In this document: positions 1-13,900 of the stretch, one piece after another
Numbering within the stretch: the first letter of the stretch is position 1
How the letters are laid out: the number at the start of each line of letters is the position of its first letter
Assembly: GCF_905404315.1 (NCBI RefSeq)
Contig: NC_066312.1
Location: forward strand, 18,153,001 to 18,217,000
Direction: 5' to 3'
Length of the DNA stretch: 64,000 nucleotides
Source: Leptidea sinapis
Lineage: Eukaryota > Arthropoda > Insecta > Lepidoptera > Pieridae
The notes under the pieces: generated by a model
What the model was told of the DNA's origin: nothing
Database searches by the model: none
What the model saw: the letters and a program-made list of their open reading frames with translations, nothing else
Program-made: the position numbers and the translations under genes

Positions 1-1407
1 ATTTAAGATTAAAAACGTTTTGTTGCAAATTTTATAGGATTTAATTCTTAGAAACTAAAATTATACATTAGTAACAGTTTTAACTTAAAAAAGATAAAAC
101 AATGAAAATAGACATTTTTAGTTTAGTGTAAAATGTTGTTTTTTTTTTACTGAACACTAGGTTTCGGAGCCGATGTTGGGGAATATTCTCCCATTCTTCT
201 ACCAGGGCCTGCTTTAGTGCCCTGAGGGTAGTAGGTGGTGGTCTGCGATTTCTGACTAGCCTCCCAAGCTCATCCCAGGCGTGTTCAATCGGGTTGAGAT
301 CAGGACTTCTTGATGGCTAAGCCATCACGCTGATACCGACCTCCTGAATATACTCTTGTACGATATGAGCCGTGTGTGGCTGGGCATTATCATGCATCAG
401 CAACGATCCATCACCCATATTTGCTAAATACGGCCCTGCATACTCATTGAGAATCTCTTGAGCATATTTTTGCCCAGTGAGGGTACCATTTTCTATGGCT
501 ACTACTAGCTCTGTGCGACCTTCTGAAGATATGCCAGCCCATACATGTACACTGCCTCGACCGTATTGGACTCTTTCTGAGATGCAGGCTTGAAGGTGTA
601 AACACTTCGCCTTCCATCAGAAGTGTAAAGGGAGAATCGAGACTCATCTGCAAACAAAATTCTTGACCATTCTTCTTCATCCCACTGCATGTGTTCACGG
701 GCGTATCGCAGTCTCGCTACTCGATGCTGTCTCTCGAGTTTTGGGCCACTCGCATCTCTTCGGGGTTTCAAATTTGCTTCAGCAAGTCTTCTTCTAACTG
801 TACTGTCACTAATGTAGTCCCTCCGGGTCTGACGTAGCTGTTGCTGGACTTCAACTGCATTTTGGTGGTGATTTCTTAACACAGTGGAAATAATATAACG
901 ATCTTCTCGGGCACTGGTACACCTGGGTCTGCCATTACAAGGTCTCCTCAGATGGTGTCCAGTCTCTTCGTACCTTCGCTTTACCTTCTGGACCGTTCGT
1001 ACCGTTACACCCACCATCCTTGCAGTGCGACGCATACTGATGCCTAGTTCCAGAAAAGTCATGATCCTAGCACATTCTTCAACTGAAAGAGGCATGATAA
1101 ATAAATGTTATGTGCTTTTTAGCATAAATTTTTAAAACAAGAACCATCGATCTTGAAAAAAATTTAAAACAGAAAGAAAAATGTGAATAGTAAAATTGTA
1201 ATTCGGAAACGTCCACTTTGAAAAAGGAATGGTTTTGTTTTTGAAGATTTTTTTCAGCCAATTCTTAAAAGAAGGTTACCAACTATAAAGTTTTTATGTA
1301 CAAAATTAAATTCTCTTTGGAGTCCTTTTTATTTCGAAAGTATATCTTGTGAACTTAAAACGTTATCCCAATTTTAAAAGTGTGATACTTACTTTTGAAG
1401 GCCAGTG
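1..1407 (-). mobile_element. Tc1-like DNA transposon, left end outside the window
   Basis: The right terminal inverted repeat ends at 1407 and is followed by a TA at 1408-1409. Read from the right it begins CACTGGCCTTCAAAAGTAAG and contains the TATCACACTTTTAAAA block. The element at 58367-59250 has nearly the same end sequence and the same internal order, so the two are one family. The other end is not seen; it should lie just left of position 1, because only about 157 bases follow the transposase C-terminus here, about the length found in the second copy. The transposase is on the minus strand. Confidence 0.85.
157..1095 (-). pseudogene. Tc1-family transposase, broken by one frameshift and one stop
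   Basis: Starting from the ATG at 1095, the product has an N-terminal helix-turn-helix (SVEECARIMTFLELGISMRR, then RTARMVGVTVRTVQK) and a second DNA-binding part. The first catalytic Asp is in FADESRF. The frame is lost near 565-590; reading resumes one frame over with WAGISSEGRTEL, then MHDNAQPHTAH (second catalytic Asp) and SPDLNPIEHAWDEL (third residue, Glu), as in DD34E transposases. A TAG at 317-319 interrupts the segment just before SPDLNPIEH, where Tc1 proteins normally have Trp. All three catalytic residues survive, so decay is recent or slight. It cannot make a full protein as written. Confidence 0.85.
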
Positions 1408-1865
1408 TATAATGTACATGTAGTGGAGTGGAATTGCAAATTTTCCCCGAGTGTTATACTACATCCATGATAAAAAAAAACAAAATAAAATTCTTATTGA
1501 CAGATTTTTAAAAAATAATAGCTGACCCATTATAAATTTTATATAGCTACTCGTAGAATCGCCGTCTTTGATCTGCAATATTCGATATACAAGATTAAAT
1601 AAAGAAGAATTTTTAAATAACTTTTCTGTCCGCTAGAACAGTACCTACTGCACGTAATGGGGTAATAAATGACGTTTGTGCTTTCGGCCCCGTTGTCTCA
1701 TCAACGCGAAGGCAACTACATTCAAACATTTCCGATTGAAATGAGCACAAAAAGGTTTCTTTGTAAAGCATAAAAGAGCGACGGCGGAGTTAAATATTTT
1801 AAAATGGGGTTAAGAGGTTAAATACGGGTTAGCCGTTTTGGTTAGATGTTTTGATTTGCCAATGC
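1408..1865. other. AT-rich spacer, nothing recognised
   Basis: No homology, repeat structure or convincing open frame was recognised between the Tc1 end and the LINE tail that follows. Confidence 0.5.
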
Positions 1866-2475
1866 GAAACATTTGTAATACTTACAATATTAGAGCTGCA
1901 GAAGGGGGCTTTTCGCGCTATTTATAACCTAGGTCCTAAAGAACCATTGAGAGCAAAATTCAAAGAAATTAACATCTTGACTGTTGTTTCTCAATATTTT
2001 CTTGATAATGTAATGTATGTTCATATGCACATAAGTGAGTTTGCTAGAAACTGTCATAACCATAATGTTAACGCCAGGAACAGACATAAACTTATAATGC
2101 CTACTTACTACTCGAGTTAGCAAGTCTTTGGTGGAGCGATGTATATGCTTTTACAACAAGATCCCAGGAAATGTTCAATAAATGTGCAGAAAATGTTAAA
2201 AAACATTTGTGTGTTAAAGGTCACTATAAAATAAATGACTTTCTTAATGATACCACAGATCTGGAATTTAGCGACCGCCCTCAGGCTTTTAAATAATAAG
2301 TTTAATTCTACTATATTACTATGTAAACATATTTTTTCGATGAAAAGAAAAGCCCGCTGAGTTTGTTGTGCCCATTCTTTTCAGGTCTGGTGCATTCGTT
2401 TTGGAATAGGTGGTAGTTTTTGACTTTCAAAAAGTGATGTCACATCCTATTTTGAATAAAAATATTTGAATTTGA
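1866..2475 (+). mobile_element. CR1-type LINE, truncated 3' end
   Basis: The first part encodes the C-terminus of a non-LTR reverse transcriptase: LQKGAFRAIYNLGP, FKEINILTV, then NRHKLIMPT and a CICFYNKIPGNVQ stretch in a continuing frame. After the coding part comes a 3' untranslated block that recurs in the window (CCCATTCTTTTCAGGTCTG, GGTGGTAGTTTTTGAC) and ends in AATAAAAATATTTGAATTTG. Other copies of this tail are at 8800-9035 (-), 15175-15300 (+), 16960-17300 (+), 40395-40525 (-) and 60575-60690 (+). 5' truncation is normal for LINE copies. The clade is inferred from remembered lepidopteran CR1/Jockey-like proteins. Confidence 0.75.
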
Positions 2476-2887
2476 TTTAAATATTGTGCGAATTCAACAT
2501 TGTGCAATTCAACTTTTTACGACTTCAACATTTTGCAAATTCAACATTGTGGTCCAGAAGGAAAAAAATTTACTGAAGTCTACCCCACTATCAAAATAGT
2601 TCTGAGAATTATTATAATATATCTGCTGAAAGGAGTGTTTCGAGGATTAAAATTATTAAAACATATTTGAGGAATTCGATGATACAAGATCGGCTTTCAG
2701 CCCTTGCTATTCTTTCAATCGGAAATGACGTAGCTCATTCGTTAGATTATTAAAAGCCGTAAACATCAATTTAATAATTAATTATATCTGTATTTGTTAA
2801 TTTTGTAAGTGTAAAGTATTTTAAAAGTCAATTTTATTTATTTGTATAACCTTAGCATCTCTCCTGACACATGACAACTATCTAAAC

Positions 2888-3112
2888 CATAGTTTCTCAA
2901 CCTTATTTTGCTCACCGCCCACTTTGTGAATATGTTTTCTTTTCTAGAGTATTTTCGTGTATTTTTTGTCTTTTTAGACTATATTTTTTAATCTACCCAC
3001 GCCCCATCTGCGCCATCTCAATGCCCCCTAATTATCTCTGGGTCTTCTACTGCCCCGCCGAAAGTCTCAAACGTCCACAAGGGGGCGTTATCGCCCACCT
3101 TGAGAACCTATG
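2888..3112. mobile_element. hAT-type MITE with 8-bp target duplication
   Basis: A 225-bp non-autonomous element. The left end reads CATAGTTTCTCAACC and the right end, reverse-complemented, CATAGGTTCTCAAGG. It is flanked on both sides by the identical 8-mer ATCTAAAC (2880-2887 and 3113-3120). An 8-bp duplication and a terminal CA..G..TTCTCAA motif are the signature of hAT transposons. No coding capacity remains. The exact flanking duplication shows the boundaries are intact. Confidence 0.88.
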
Positions 3113-3120
3113 ATCTAAAC

Positions 3121-4779
3121 CAAACAACCAAACCTACCTTCGTATCACATACTTTTCACGAAAGACAAAGAGCCTAGCAAACCTGCCGCCCGGAGCCTCG
3201 CAATGGGTAAGGCCGCCTATGTCTGTTAATACATACAACGCTAGATCAGTTAACGTTCAGTAACTATTGATATCAATAAAAATCATTTGATTAGGATCAT
3301 TCAATAACTTTGCTAATAAAATATTTGTATGACGTAATTATATAGAAAATAACTACGGGGTAGTACAAAGTAACGTATTAAGTATAATAAAAGCAAAATC
3401 AAATATACAGATCGCATGCAGATCTTCAGACTACAACAAATCTAGTAATAACCAACACTATATAAAATTTTAAGGATTATTTAAATGAAAAAAGGCTTGG
3501 GTATTTATTTCTCTGAAGGGTTAGAGCTATTAGTAAATATTAATTAAAATTTTATATTCATTATGAATCTATGAAATTTATACTAAAGTATTAAAGTAAT
3601 GAATTTTTACAATATAGTCTATGCTGACATTAATAATGCTTAATAATAATTTGTAATGCGTACATTATATATTATGATTACATTACATTCAAACTATACA
3701 TTAAGGGGATATTACCAAGAATACTGGTAGCGTTGGATAGATAGGCTGATCTGTTGACCGAAATAGCTGCCAGCGCTTGAGTTGCCCTATTGAGGCGCCT
3801 AGATAGTAGGTACGTTATACATTCTCCGCGCCTCTGGGCCCCACGGGCTAAGTGAAATTAATTATATGCATATCGAAACAAAATGATCAAATTGTACGAT
3901 GTAGTAAATTGTAGTATGTAGATGAACAATCTTTTTTGTCATATGGTTGTATGGTTCTCGTGACAGCCTCCTTCAAGCTCGCTTAAATGCCACTCGTGGC
4001 GGTGTCGTGGGGCGGATCGTTGCTTGCCATAAAATATGGTCGTGGGAGGCAATGGGTGTTACTTGTGGTATTGACCCTGTCACCAGAAATTCTGCTTCAT
4101 GTTTTTAAGATTATTTTTTTTAGCTTAGGTTGATCGTTTCTTTTTTATAGTAATAGTTTAGTTTAAAGTAAGTTGTAGTTAAGTACGTAGATAATTATAA
4201 TTAAATGTTTTTAAGCGCAATAACTTTTCAACAAACTGTTAATGTTTCGCTAGATTATTATGTTAAAAGTGTAAATATTAATATAAAATATAGAAAAATA
4301 AAAAAAGATAAAAAAGACTGGAAATTTTAAAGGTATAGGTAAGAATATCGCACATTTATAATACGTATTTCCGATATTCCAGGCGCAACATCTAATTTAC
4401 ACTAAGAAAAAGTCTGATTTGGCGGAAATTTGACAGATCAATATAATGTATGAAGCTATGTGAAGTGTTGGCTTTTTCGGGTGATAAGTGGTTAGATGCT
4501 ACCTAAGTACACGATATTATTTAACACATTATTTTAAATTTAATTTAAATAACAAAAATTAAAATGGAACTCATTATTTAAAGTGCAGTATAAAATGTAA
4601 TGACGGCATCTTATAATTACACACAATTATTGCAAAATGACGTATCACACATCAGCCATCGTTCTGTGGGAATATTGGCCATCTGCATCGATATTACTAT
4701 TCATTATCGAATGTAGAATCCATATTATATAGTTCTTTAGTCTATGGCTGTACATACGATGATTGGAGACGAATGTTAA
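3121..4779. other. Sequence upstream of nwk, no gene found
   Basis: AT-rich, with a GC-richer patch at about 3955-4090 that resembles patches at 27340-27480 and 31800-31930 and is probably an old repeat. No coding region was recognised. It may contain regulatory sequence for nwk, but no specific site can be named. Confidence 0.4.
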
Positions 4780-4928
4780 TAAACACGCATGCGCGGAGGT
4801 TGCTTCGGGCGTGCAACGGACATAAGCGGCAGAAAACAGTAACGCTTGCGTGAGTCGGGATCGATCCGACTACTTCCGCGCTTCGACCCGCCGCCAAATC
4901 CGTGTCGTAGCCGTGGAGAAGCGTCACC
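4780..4928 (+). promoter_or_regulatory. nwk: Putative nwk promoter-proximal region and 5' UTR
   Basis: About 150 bases unusually rich in G, C and CpG for this window lie directly before the first nwk codon. In insect genomes such an island next to a start codon commonly marks promoter and 5' UTR. No TATA box or initiator can be assigned with confidence, so the transcription start is unknown. On the other strand it gives a short open frame that has no support as a gene. Confidence 0.5.
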
Positions 4929-4949
4929 ATGCAGCCTCCTCCGAGAAAG
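4929..4949 (+). other. nwk: nwk exon 1, 21 coding bases (MQPPPRK)
   Basis: ATG CAG CCT CCT CCG AGA AAG is followed directly by the donor GTTAGT. The seven residues equal the N-terminus of human FCHSD2 and fly Nwk, and the phase (0) fits exon 2, whose SNYAKFLKNLHAEQ continues the family sequence. The exon is far too short for standard ORF calling and sits 6.3 kb before exon 2, so an automatic annotation could well miss it and start the protein wrongly. Confidence 0.92.
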
Positions 4950-7900
4950 GTTAGTCTAAACATTTAGGACAGTACATCCATAAACACACAACTTTATATA
5001 TCACTACTAGTAAAACGATACGCTAAGGTGCTTTAAAAGCAACCCCTGGCAAGTGTAAAGCAAACATAACATACCACACTATTATTCAACCTTCATACAC
5101 TTTATTCTTATCTATATTTTATTATGTAACAATTCTAAATTTCATAACAAATTTTGGAATAAAACCCGGTTACCAAAGTGAAGCGATAATTGAGGTCATG
5201 ATGTTAAATCAAAATGTTATATCATAGACTATCTGAAAAATACAATCACTATCGAAATTTTTGATTTGTAACTCTGATATTAAAATATACGTTCAAAAAT
5301 CTGTATTTCAGAACTAGGTTCTACTGTTTTTCCTAATTGCATATATCTTAACAGTATGTCATTAGTTGTATGGTATACTTTAAAATTATACTTTATATTA
5401 TTAAATTAGATCGCATTTAATTATTTTTGTATTATAATAATAACTGTAGTATGTACAGAGCTGTACATACCTGTAAGAAAGCTATTCTGTTAATAATGTT
5501 CGTTTTATATTATTCTTATTTTTGTTTAGTTTAGAATAGCTTGCTGGTGTGTCTATAATAAATAAATAACTAACCCATTAAGCATCAAGCCACAGTTTTA
5601 CTGATCTATGTGAACAGAGACACATAATATAAGCAACGAAATTTTGATTGTTTACCAGTTTAGTTCGCACTATTTCATAAATACGTAGAACGTTCGATAA
5701 ATAATGATTATTTATTTTAAGAATTCCTTTATTTCTGCACTAGAGCGACTACGGCATCATCATTCTAGAAACTCTGACCTTTTATAGAGTCTTTCAACCT
5801 CGGAAGTAAATATAAATCACTGGGGGCTAGTTCTGGTAAATATTGAAGATGCTCAAGTATTTTGAAGCCAGCATTGCAGCCGTAGCGACGGACCGGTGAG
5901 CTGGGATTGGATCTTCATGGAACAAAACAATTTTTGCTAGTCTCACTCGTCGTTTCTCACGACGGCAGTATTATTATTGTTGTTGGGGAAATGAGCACTT
6001 CAATCTGAAGATCTATTGTGCGTGTGCCCCTACATGTGCTCGGATGCACGCCCTAGCTGTGATGAGTTAGTTCGACAACGGTTAGAGAACTTTTTTCTCT
6101 TGGATATTCGGAGTTCTTATTTCATTTTAATAACATCTTCCAGGCCCATGACTTTTAAGAGGCGTAGTATCCTCAGTGGACACAAGTAGTGTAGGTCTTC
6201 TTTCTGGATATTGAGGACCTTGAATCAACCTGCCCTCATTGCGGCGGTGGCCTCATATTCCAAAAAGATTTACTTAGGATTTTGGATTAGGCCTTTTGAA
6301 AAAATATACACGCCGCCAGTAACTCCAATGTTAAGATCTACAAGCATGACCACCCCATAATGATGTTACATTTAAATTGAATGCCAATCGACTCGCCTTT
6401 AATTTTTTAGGGGTTAAAGATGATGGTCTCTTTCAGGTAGATGATCTGTAACTTTGTTTCAGGATATTATGCTACTTTTCGTCCTTCTCTGGCTATAAAT
6501 CGAGCTAATAAATGTTCAGGATCTTGCTGTAACCAGCCACTGTTCAGGCATTATCTATAAATAAATTTAAATGTTTTATCAAAAAATGGCTACTACACAG
6601 CCGAATATCTATGTGATCGGACTAGATTATGATTATTTTATAGCAATAGCAATGACACAAAAACGAGTACAGTATTGTATATTTTATTAAAAAGAGCACA
6701 AAAAAAAAGGTTGGGAGTGTTTCTTGCGCCGCTTCTTCTCTCTCACAGTGACATTTGTTTCCAAAGCGGTGGTAGTATCTAGGATATTAGAAATGACATC
6801 AAAAATAATGTGCTCTGATACGACGAACTGATAAAACAATTGGATGTTCCTCTACGTAGAAATTAGGCGCATCAAAATGCAACATTAAAATACGGTGGAC
6901 CATTTGCATGTCAAGTATCTGAGTAAACCTTGATTTACTCCTTAAATACTGAAAAACAGATAATAAACGCACGAAATTCAAATAAACCATTTTCGACTAC
7001 ACGCCCTGACAAACTGAATTAAAAGACAAAGAAACAAAAATGTTATAATTGTTTATTTTGTAATATTATCAATATTCCCGCTTTACTAACCAGTATGTTA
7101 CTTTTTTTTTAGTATGAGTTTACACCTCATTGCCACTTTTAATTGGACACCTTTCACCTAAAGGGCTTCCTACTTTTAATTAATATTTTCTATTTTCGCT
7201 TACTTGCATTATGTAAGTACTGTATATTTATTAATTAAAAATATATCAGAGAATGTTTCATTCACATATTTTTATTTATAAATACATTTGACCGTCTTTA
7301 ATAAATAAGATTATCAAGTCTTAGTATCACTTGGCGAGTTGCAAATCAAGAAAATCGTAAATGACTATTGAAGCTATTCAATGATAAGAATTTTAAAAAT
7401 TTGTGCGACTCTATAACCAACTTACGAGTAAGAGGGTTGAAACGTTGGATCAAGAGAGATTGAGGGTTCAAAAATAGTATGATTATTTAATAGCAATGAC
7501 GATGACAGTAGAATATTGTGTATTTTATTAAAAAGAGCGCAAAAAAAGAGTTTCTTGCGCCGCTTCTTCTCTCTTAGAGCGCCATTTGTTTCAGAACCGG
7601 TGGTAGTTTTAGAAGTGACATGAAAAATAATTCTTAAGAAATCAATTTTGAGAAAATAAATGCCTTTATGCCTTAGTAATATGGAGCCCGAAATTAGAAC
7701 TCCTAAAACCTTATACCAGCCGTGTTTGTGTTTATTTCAATTGCCGTAAGAGGTACACTATAAATATGCGCAAATAATTGTTTAAAAGAATAAAACTTTT
7801 GCATAAAATACTAGATCTCGAACGAAGAATGGTTACAAAATAAATTATGTCTACAACCTTATCCACCCTTTTTCGTTAATTCGCATTGGCTTATTTATAT

Positions 7901-10900
7901 ACGAAAAATATAAAACATGCTTTAAAAATTGCATGTCGTAATTTTAAACTATTAAACAACTACGAAATATAGTTGAAAAACAAAAATCGATTTTATTTGA
8001 AAACATTTTAAGGAAGCGAAAAGATAATATTTCTTCAAGGAGGCATTAAAATTTTAATTTCTTCTCTTTTTACTTTATATGGCAATACAACGTTTGCTGG
8101 GTAAGCTAGTAGTAAGATAATAAAAAAAAACTGCGGCACTTGAAATATTTTTAAATATCTATATTATGTGAGCACATATTTAATCCGTATAGGTAAAAAT
8201 TACCGGATATATATATGTTTGCTAAAAAATACATTCAACCAATTCTTATATGAGTAATCATTCTTCTAATTTTCGCGCCAGTCGCTGTTAAATATTCTTG
8301 TGACATTAATAATGGAGCGAGATGACAAAGAGATTGCTGTCGCAGCATTACTCAAAGCAGGGATTAAATCAAATTAAGCCAAATGCTCACTTTGGTACTC
8401 TTCATTCGTTTTGTATTAGTCGAATGGTCATACCGGGCTATTGATAGGTTTAATGAAACCTCGTCGTCAGTCCGTCTGTGACAAAAACATATTGTCGTAT
8501 TCGTATTAAAAAGGCGATCAAAGCCGCGAAGGAACAGGTTCGAAAAAATTCTAGCCGGAACAAAAGACATCTTCTTGGAAAATAAAAATAGCACCTAGAC
8601 CCATGTCAAATATTTTCAAAGAAGACTTGGGGTTCTTAGGACCCGTGTGTATATTATTATGCACGTGTGTGTTATAGTTCGGTTTATAATCTAAGAACGA
8701 TGTAATCAGGCTCACTTTACGAGCATGTGAGTTGAAATAGTTATTAACATAAATACTGAGATATGTACAGTTGGTCAAATGTTACCTTTCAATGACTACT
8801 CAAATTCATATTTAAATATTTTTATTCAAAATAGTATGTGACATCACTTATTGAAAGTCAAAAACTACCACTCATTCCAAAAAGAATGTCTCAGACCTGA
8901 GAAGAATGGGCGCAACAAATTCAAGACATAACATTGTACAATTAAACTTATTATCCTGAGGGCGGTCGCTCCATTCTCAATCTGTGGCATCATTAAAAAA
9001 GTCATTTATGTTATAACCTTTACCAAACAAACGTTTCTTAACAACTCAGGCATTCGATTACCGCGGATACCCAATTAATGTATTTACAGGCCAACATTAT
9101 GCGATGTTACTTTGAAAATATTTTACAAAGTTATTATGGTTTGTTTCACAAAAGGCAAGTAAAGTAGCGAATTGTCATTGGATAAATTGATTATGATCGC
9201 ATAAAAGTTCTAAGTAAGATAGATGGCGTTTCATAACCATTTCAGAGAGCTTTCAGAGCTATATTTATTTCCTAAATGACTGATGAGGCAAGTCGGTTTG
9301 GCAACCTCGCATTCTACAGTGATGCATGAGATAATAGAAGAAATATATACCTTTTTTGGTTTGTTTTTGATTTCTAAGAACTGCTCTCACAATAAAATCA
9401 TTCATGAAATAGGTAAATAGGTAAGCATTGCACTTTTGAATATGCGAATGTCTGTTAATTAAGGGTATTGTGTCTTTCATAATATTAATAAACATAAATA
9501 TAAAAAAACTAATATGACATTGGCGAGTATATTAATTAATTTAAAATGCAATAAAATATTAACTTGACGATACATAAGATGCTTGCTGATTTTTACAACG
9601 TGCATATATTTCGCACGGGTTATTTGCCGATGGGTGTTTTCCTGACCTGGCCCGTGTGATTTTTCCTGTTCACTTCATCGTGGTTTAACTTAGGCAACAC
9701 TTCTTTTCAAATTAGCTCTATAAATTTGTGCAATCTATCAACTTTCATCCAATTTTTCCTTCTTCCTTTCAATGTTTCCTTCTGAACAAGTGTTTACCTG
9801 TATTATAACTCCATATTCGCCTTATTATTTCTCAATCTATCAATCAAATGAACTCCACACACACTTTACTAAGCTCTGAATATATCTTAATTAGTCTGCT
9901 TTCTTTATTATTCTGCCAAATTTACCATTAACACCTCTCTGTGAACATTCAGACGTGGTTTCTTGGAAAAACATTTCAAGTTCATCTCTCGTACACTAAC
10001 TGAAATATACAAGCTCTTTCGCTTGTTATTCTGTCGAACCAATGTCAATTTTTTCTTACTTTCAATCACTTTTTTACCTTTATTATAATTATTATTTGAA
10101 GAACCCTCTATTTGTATATTGGAAAGCCACCCGGCTATTTCTCTAGTCCTCATGAGTCCTAGTAACGCCGCGTCCGTCAGAATTTAACTATTGTGTTCGC
10201 CACTCATACTTATAGCTCGTCATCAAGCCCTGTCCCATTTACGAACCTCAGTATGTTCTTGACGCGAGTATCACAAACAGCACCTGGGAGAAAGGTGTAG
10301 TCATCAAGGATGGTGTTACCCTTATGCATTAGTGGGCCGCAATCGCAGAGGAGCTGAAGAGGCGTTTCATCGGCCTCGAGGCAGTTATTTCTTTTATTAG
10401 CGAACAACGCAAGAGCGATCACAGACCTCAATGAATAGGAGACATTACAATGAGATGATTAATTCGTTACCCAGGTTCAATCTGTTTCACGTCTGTTTGG
10501 CTACGTGTCTTGCAGTCAGCCAACCTCTGTGAAACGCTATAAGTGTCACTTTAACAAAGTTTAAGTTTAAACAAACCAAATTCATAAAAACAAAAAGAAA
10601 CCTATTTTAACTTTATGTTCTTTATGATTCAAACCATTGTTATAAGTTATAACTGGATACAAGAAACTTTTGGCTGTAATTTTTGAAAGAGAAGTTGTAC
10701 ACAACAAACTTTTGTTATAAAATAATTGGCTAGGTCAGGAAAAAATGTTTTGTATGAAATGTTATGACTTAATGCTACTAATTTGATGGGCTATATATAA
10801 GTAAAATGAAGCCCATTGTCAATAATTAAATTATGTTTTATTATATTATAGCTAGTTTACTGTCTCTTAAGTATTTTTATTATTATAATTGGAAAACTAA

Positions 10901-13900
10901 CTAGTAGCTAAGTATTATATGTTTCACAATATACAAGTAAAGTAACGAAGAGGCTACTTGCAACTCATCTATCGAATAAAGACATCGTTTGAGTTTCAAA
11001 ATGTATAAATAGTGTTATCTAGCAGATAAGCGCCATTTAAATTATAGGATGGATCAAGTAGCAAATATAATATTATTAAATATTATAAATAGCACTTAGT
11101 GCGATTATAACAAATGATACCCAGTAAGAAGTGGTTTACTGATAACTGGAATGTGTAAAATATTAGTTGGTAAACTCGTGTTTTCCGATGTAGTCCTGAA
11201 TCGTAACAATTTTCTTAATATATCTATTTTAACATTGAACACAGAGCCATTTCAGCTAGAATTAATAAATTAAAAAAGCTAATTTGTTCCAGAGTAACTA
11301 CGCGAAGTTTTTGAAGAACTTGCATGCTGAACAGATTACGAAGTTACATGCAAAGAATCAACATGAATGCGATTTGCTCGAGGACTTGCGAACCTATACT
11401 ATCAAAAGGTCCGCGATCGAAAAATCGTACTCAGAGGTATGTTGTTATGGTTCATTATATTTTAAAATAGGAAATAGACAAACGAACGTTCGGGTTTCCT
11501 GATGGTAAGTGCATTAATTGCCAACTAAGCGAGACACAGAGGCACAGGCCCCGACTGCATTCAACTCACGCGCTATCTATATAAAATATAATTATGTTGA
11601 ACTCAAACGCTGGCAGCTATTGAGGCCAATGTATCAGTCTAGCTATCCAACACAGAAACGCTGCCAGTATAAAGTACATTTAATCGTGGTGATAGTTTTT
11701 ACTTTATGTAATCATGTCCTGTCTTATTAATAAACGCAGTGTAAAGTTAGGTCAAGTTTAAAATTATTTCTTCATGTCATGTAATCTTTAGTGACAAAGG
11801 TAAGTTAACGACAAAAAGTTTTAAACTGGAAGTAACTTTATAAGCATTGTTTTGTCTTTAATAAGCGCACATTTTGCGTGATATAAAACTTTGAACAGAC
11901 AAGTTTTTGAAGTAAAATCTTCTTTAGCGGCATTGAGCAATTTTCTTGGGATGAGTATTAAATTTTAAACTCGCGTCAGGACACGTGACCTGATCAAAAA
12001 TTTTAGTTATATCATTAAACTTTTTAATATAAAATAATTGTAATAGTTGTGATGTGTTAAATTTTTTCTTTAATATTAATTGTCATTTTGTGTTTTTTTT
12101 GTTTACGATAGTGCAATAAATGAACATTTTATTTAACCAATGTTCAAGATATCACTTCTGCCGGCACTCCGGGAGTGCAACTCTTTAATTATTTATTGTC
12201 TGTATATTAGTTTGTTTCGACTTATCCCCGAAGAGGCAATAAGTGTAGATTTTTATAGTAGACTACGCAGACAGAGTTACGGAAGTTCACTTGTATTTAT
12301 ATTAAAAATGTGTTTACATAAACGTGTACAATTAAATTTCTTTTAGGCGCTTTTGAAAATATCTTCAGCCTATCTCAACAAGAAAATACCCAACATACCT
12401 GATCTGAAAGTAGACGGTGCTGAAGAAAAATGGTAAGACATATTTTTTTAATCAATAAATTAAAATTAGGATATCATCCCCACCATCTGTATGTGTGGCT
12501 TTTCTCCACAGTGCAGTTTTCAAGGGTCTTTCTTCCACGTACGACCAAGCTATGGAATGAGCTTCCTTGTGCGGTGTTTCTAGGACGATACGACATGGGT
12601 ACCTTCAAAAAAAGCGCGTACACTTTTTTAAAGGGCCGGCAATGCTCTTTTGGCTCCTCTCCTCTGGTATTGCAGGAGAATGTGGGCGGCGGTGATTACT
12701 TAACATTAGGGGTCCCGTGTGCTCGTTTGTCCTCTTTTCCATAAAAATAAAATGACGGTAGTAGGAAGTAAGACAAACGAGTGTCCAGTTCACCCGATGT
12801 TAAGTGATCACCTCCACCCACAATGTCTTCCAACAAGAGAGGAGTCACAGGACCTTGCCCGTCTTTCAGGAGGGTGTACACGCTTTTTTTAAGACACCTA
12901 TTAGACTGCAGGTTATTATTATGACAGTTATATGCATTATATTGACGGCCTTGTCGAATAATAAAAAAAAATATGTATGCTCATACTCACTGGGCTAATC
13001 TGAAAATATAATCAAAATCGGTTTGTACCTAATCGACTTTGCATCAGTGATTTTTCTCAAAACAACAATTATTAGTGAAGCCCATTCTCATCAATGATTG
13101 CCTGACTTAAAAATAAAAGAATAAGCCATCATAATTATTTATTTATTTGGAAACAAATACAGATACATCCTTATACAAAATATGCATAGTCTGATAGAGA
13201 TAAGGACATAAGGATGTCGTCTCCTTAAACAGTTCCACTGAGTACACCTAATATTTCAATTTAAATAAATTAAATTACACTAAGAAGCAAACAACCTGTA
13301 AAAAAAATTCAAAAACTTTAATTATATATAATTATAAATAAATCTGACATAATGCAATTGTAGACATTGTTAGAATTGAGAAGGTTGATGATATCCAACT
13401 TACTCTGAGCAAGCATTTAATACTAAGCCTATATTTACTTAACATTGGGTGAGAACGAATATCTGTGAATTTCAATATATTAATACAACATTAGTGAAAG
13501 AAGGATTTCTATCAAAGAGAGAATAGAGTATATTGTATAATCGTGGAATGAGAAACTGAAAACTGATATTACAGCCTTTTGTACTTTGTTGTTCCCTGGT
13601 TCGAATAGGGGATAAAAGGTTCTATTGAGATGTCGACTTACATTACACATCTATTCAACTTCGCATAAGATATAATTAGTGGTATCTTTAATGCAGCTAT
13701 CCAGTTACTTATACCTTTATCTTCCACATTTAAGCGAGTAATAACGGCTAATAAATCCTTCACAAATAAAATGGCAAATTTACATGCCGTTCTAGAGTTT
13801 CATTTTCAACAGGCGTAGAATGGTTGTTTGTTTGTCCATATAAAAATTAAACCGATTTGATGTGAAATAAAAAAGAGTATTATTAATATTGCTAATTCAC

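Noticed and set aside
4742..4963. 73-codon minus-strand open frame in a GC-rich block
   Set aside because: The block is explained by the nwk 5' UTR and first exon on the plus strand; the frame has no family resemblance.
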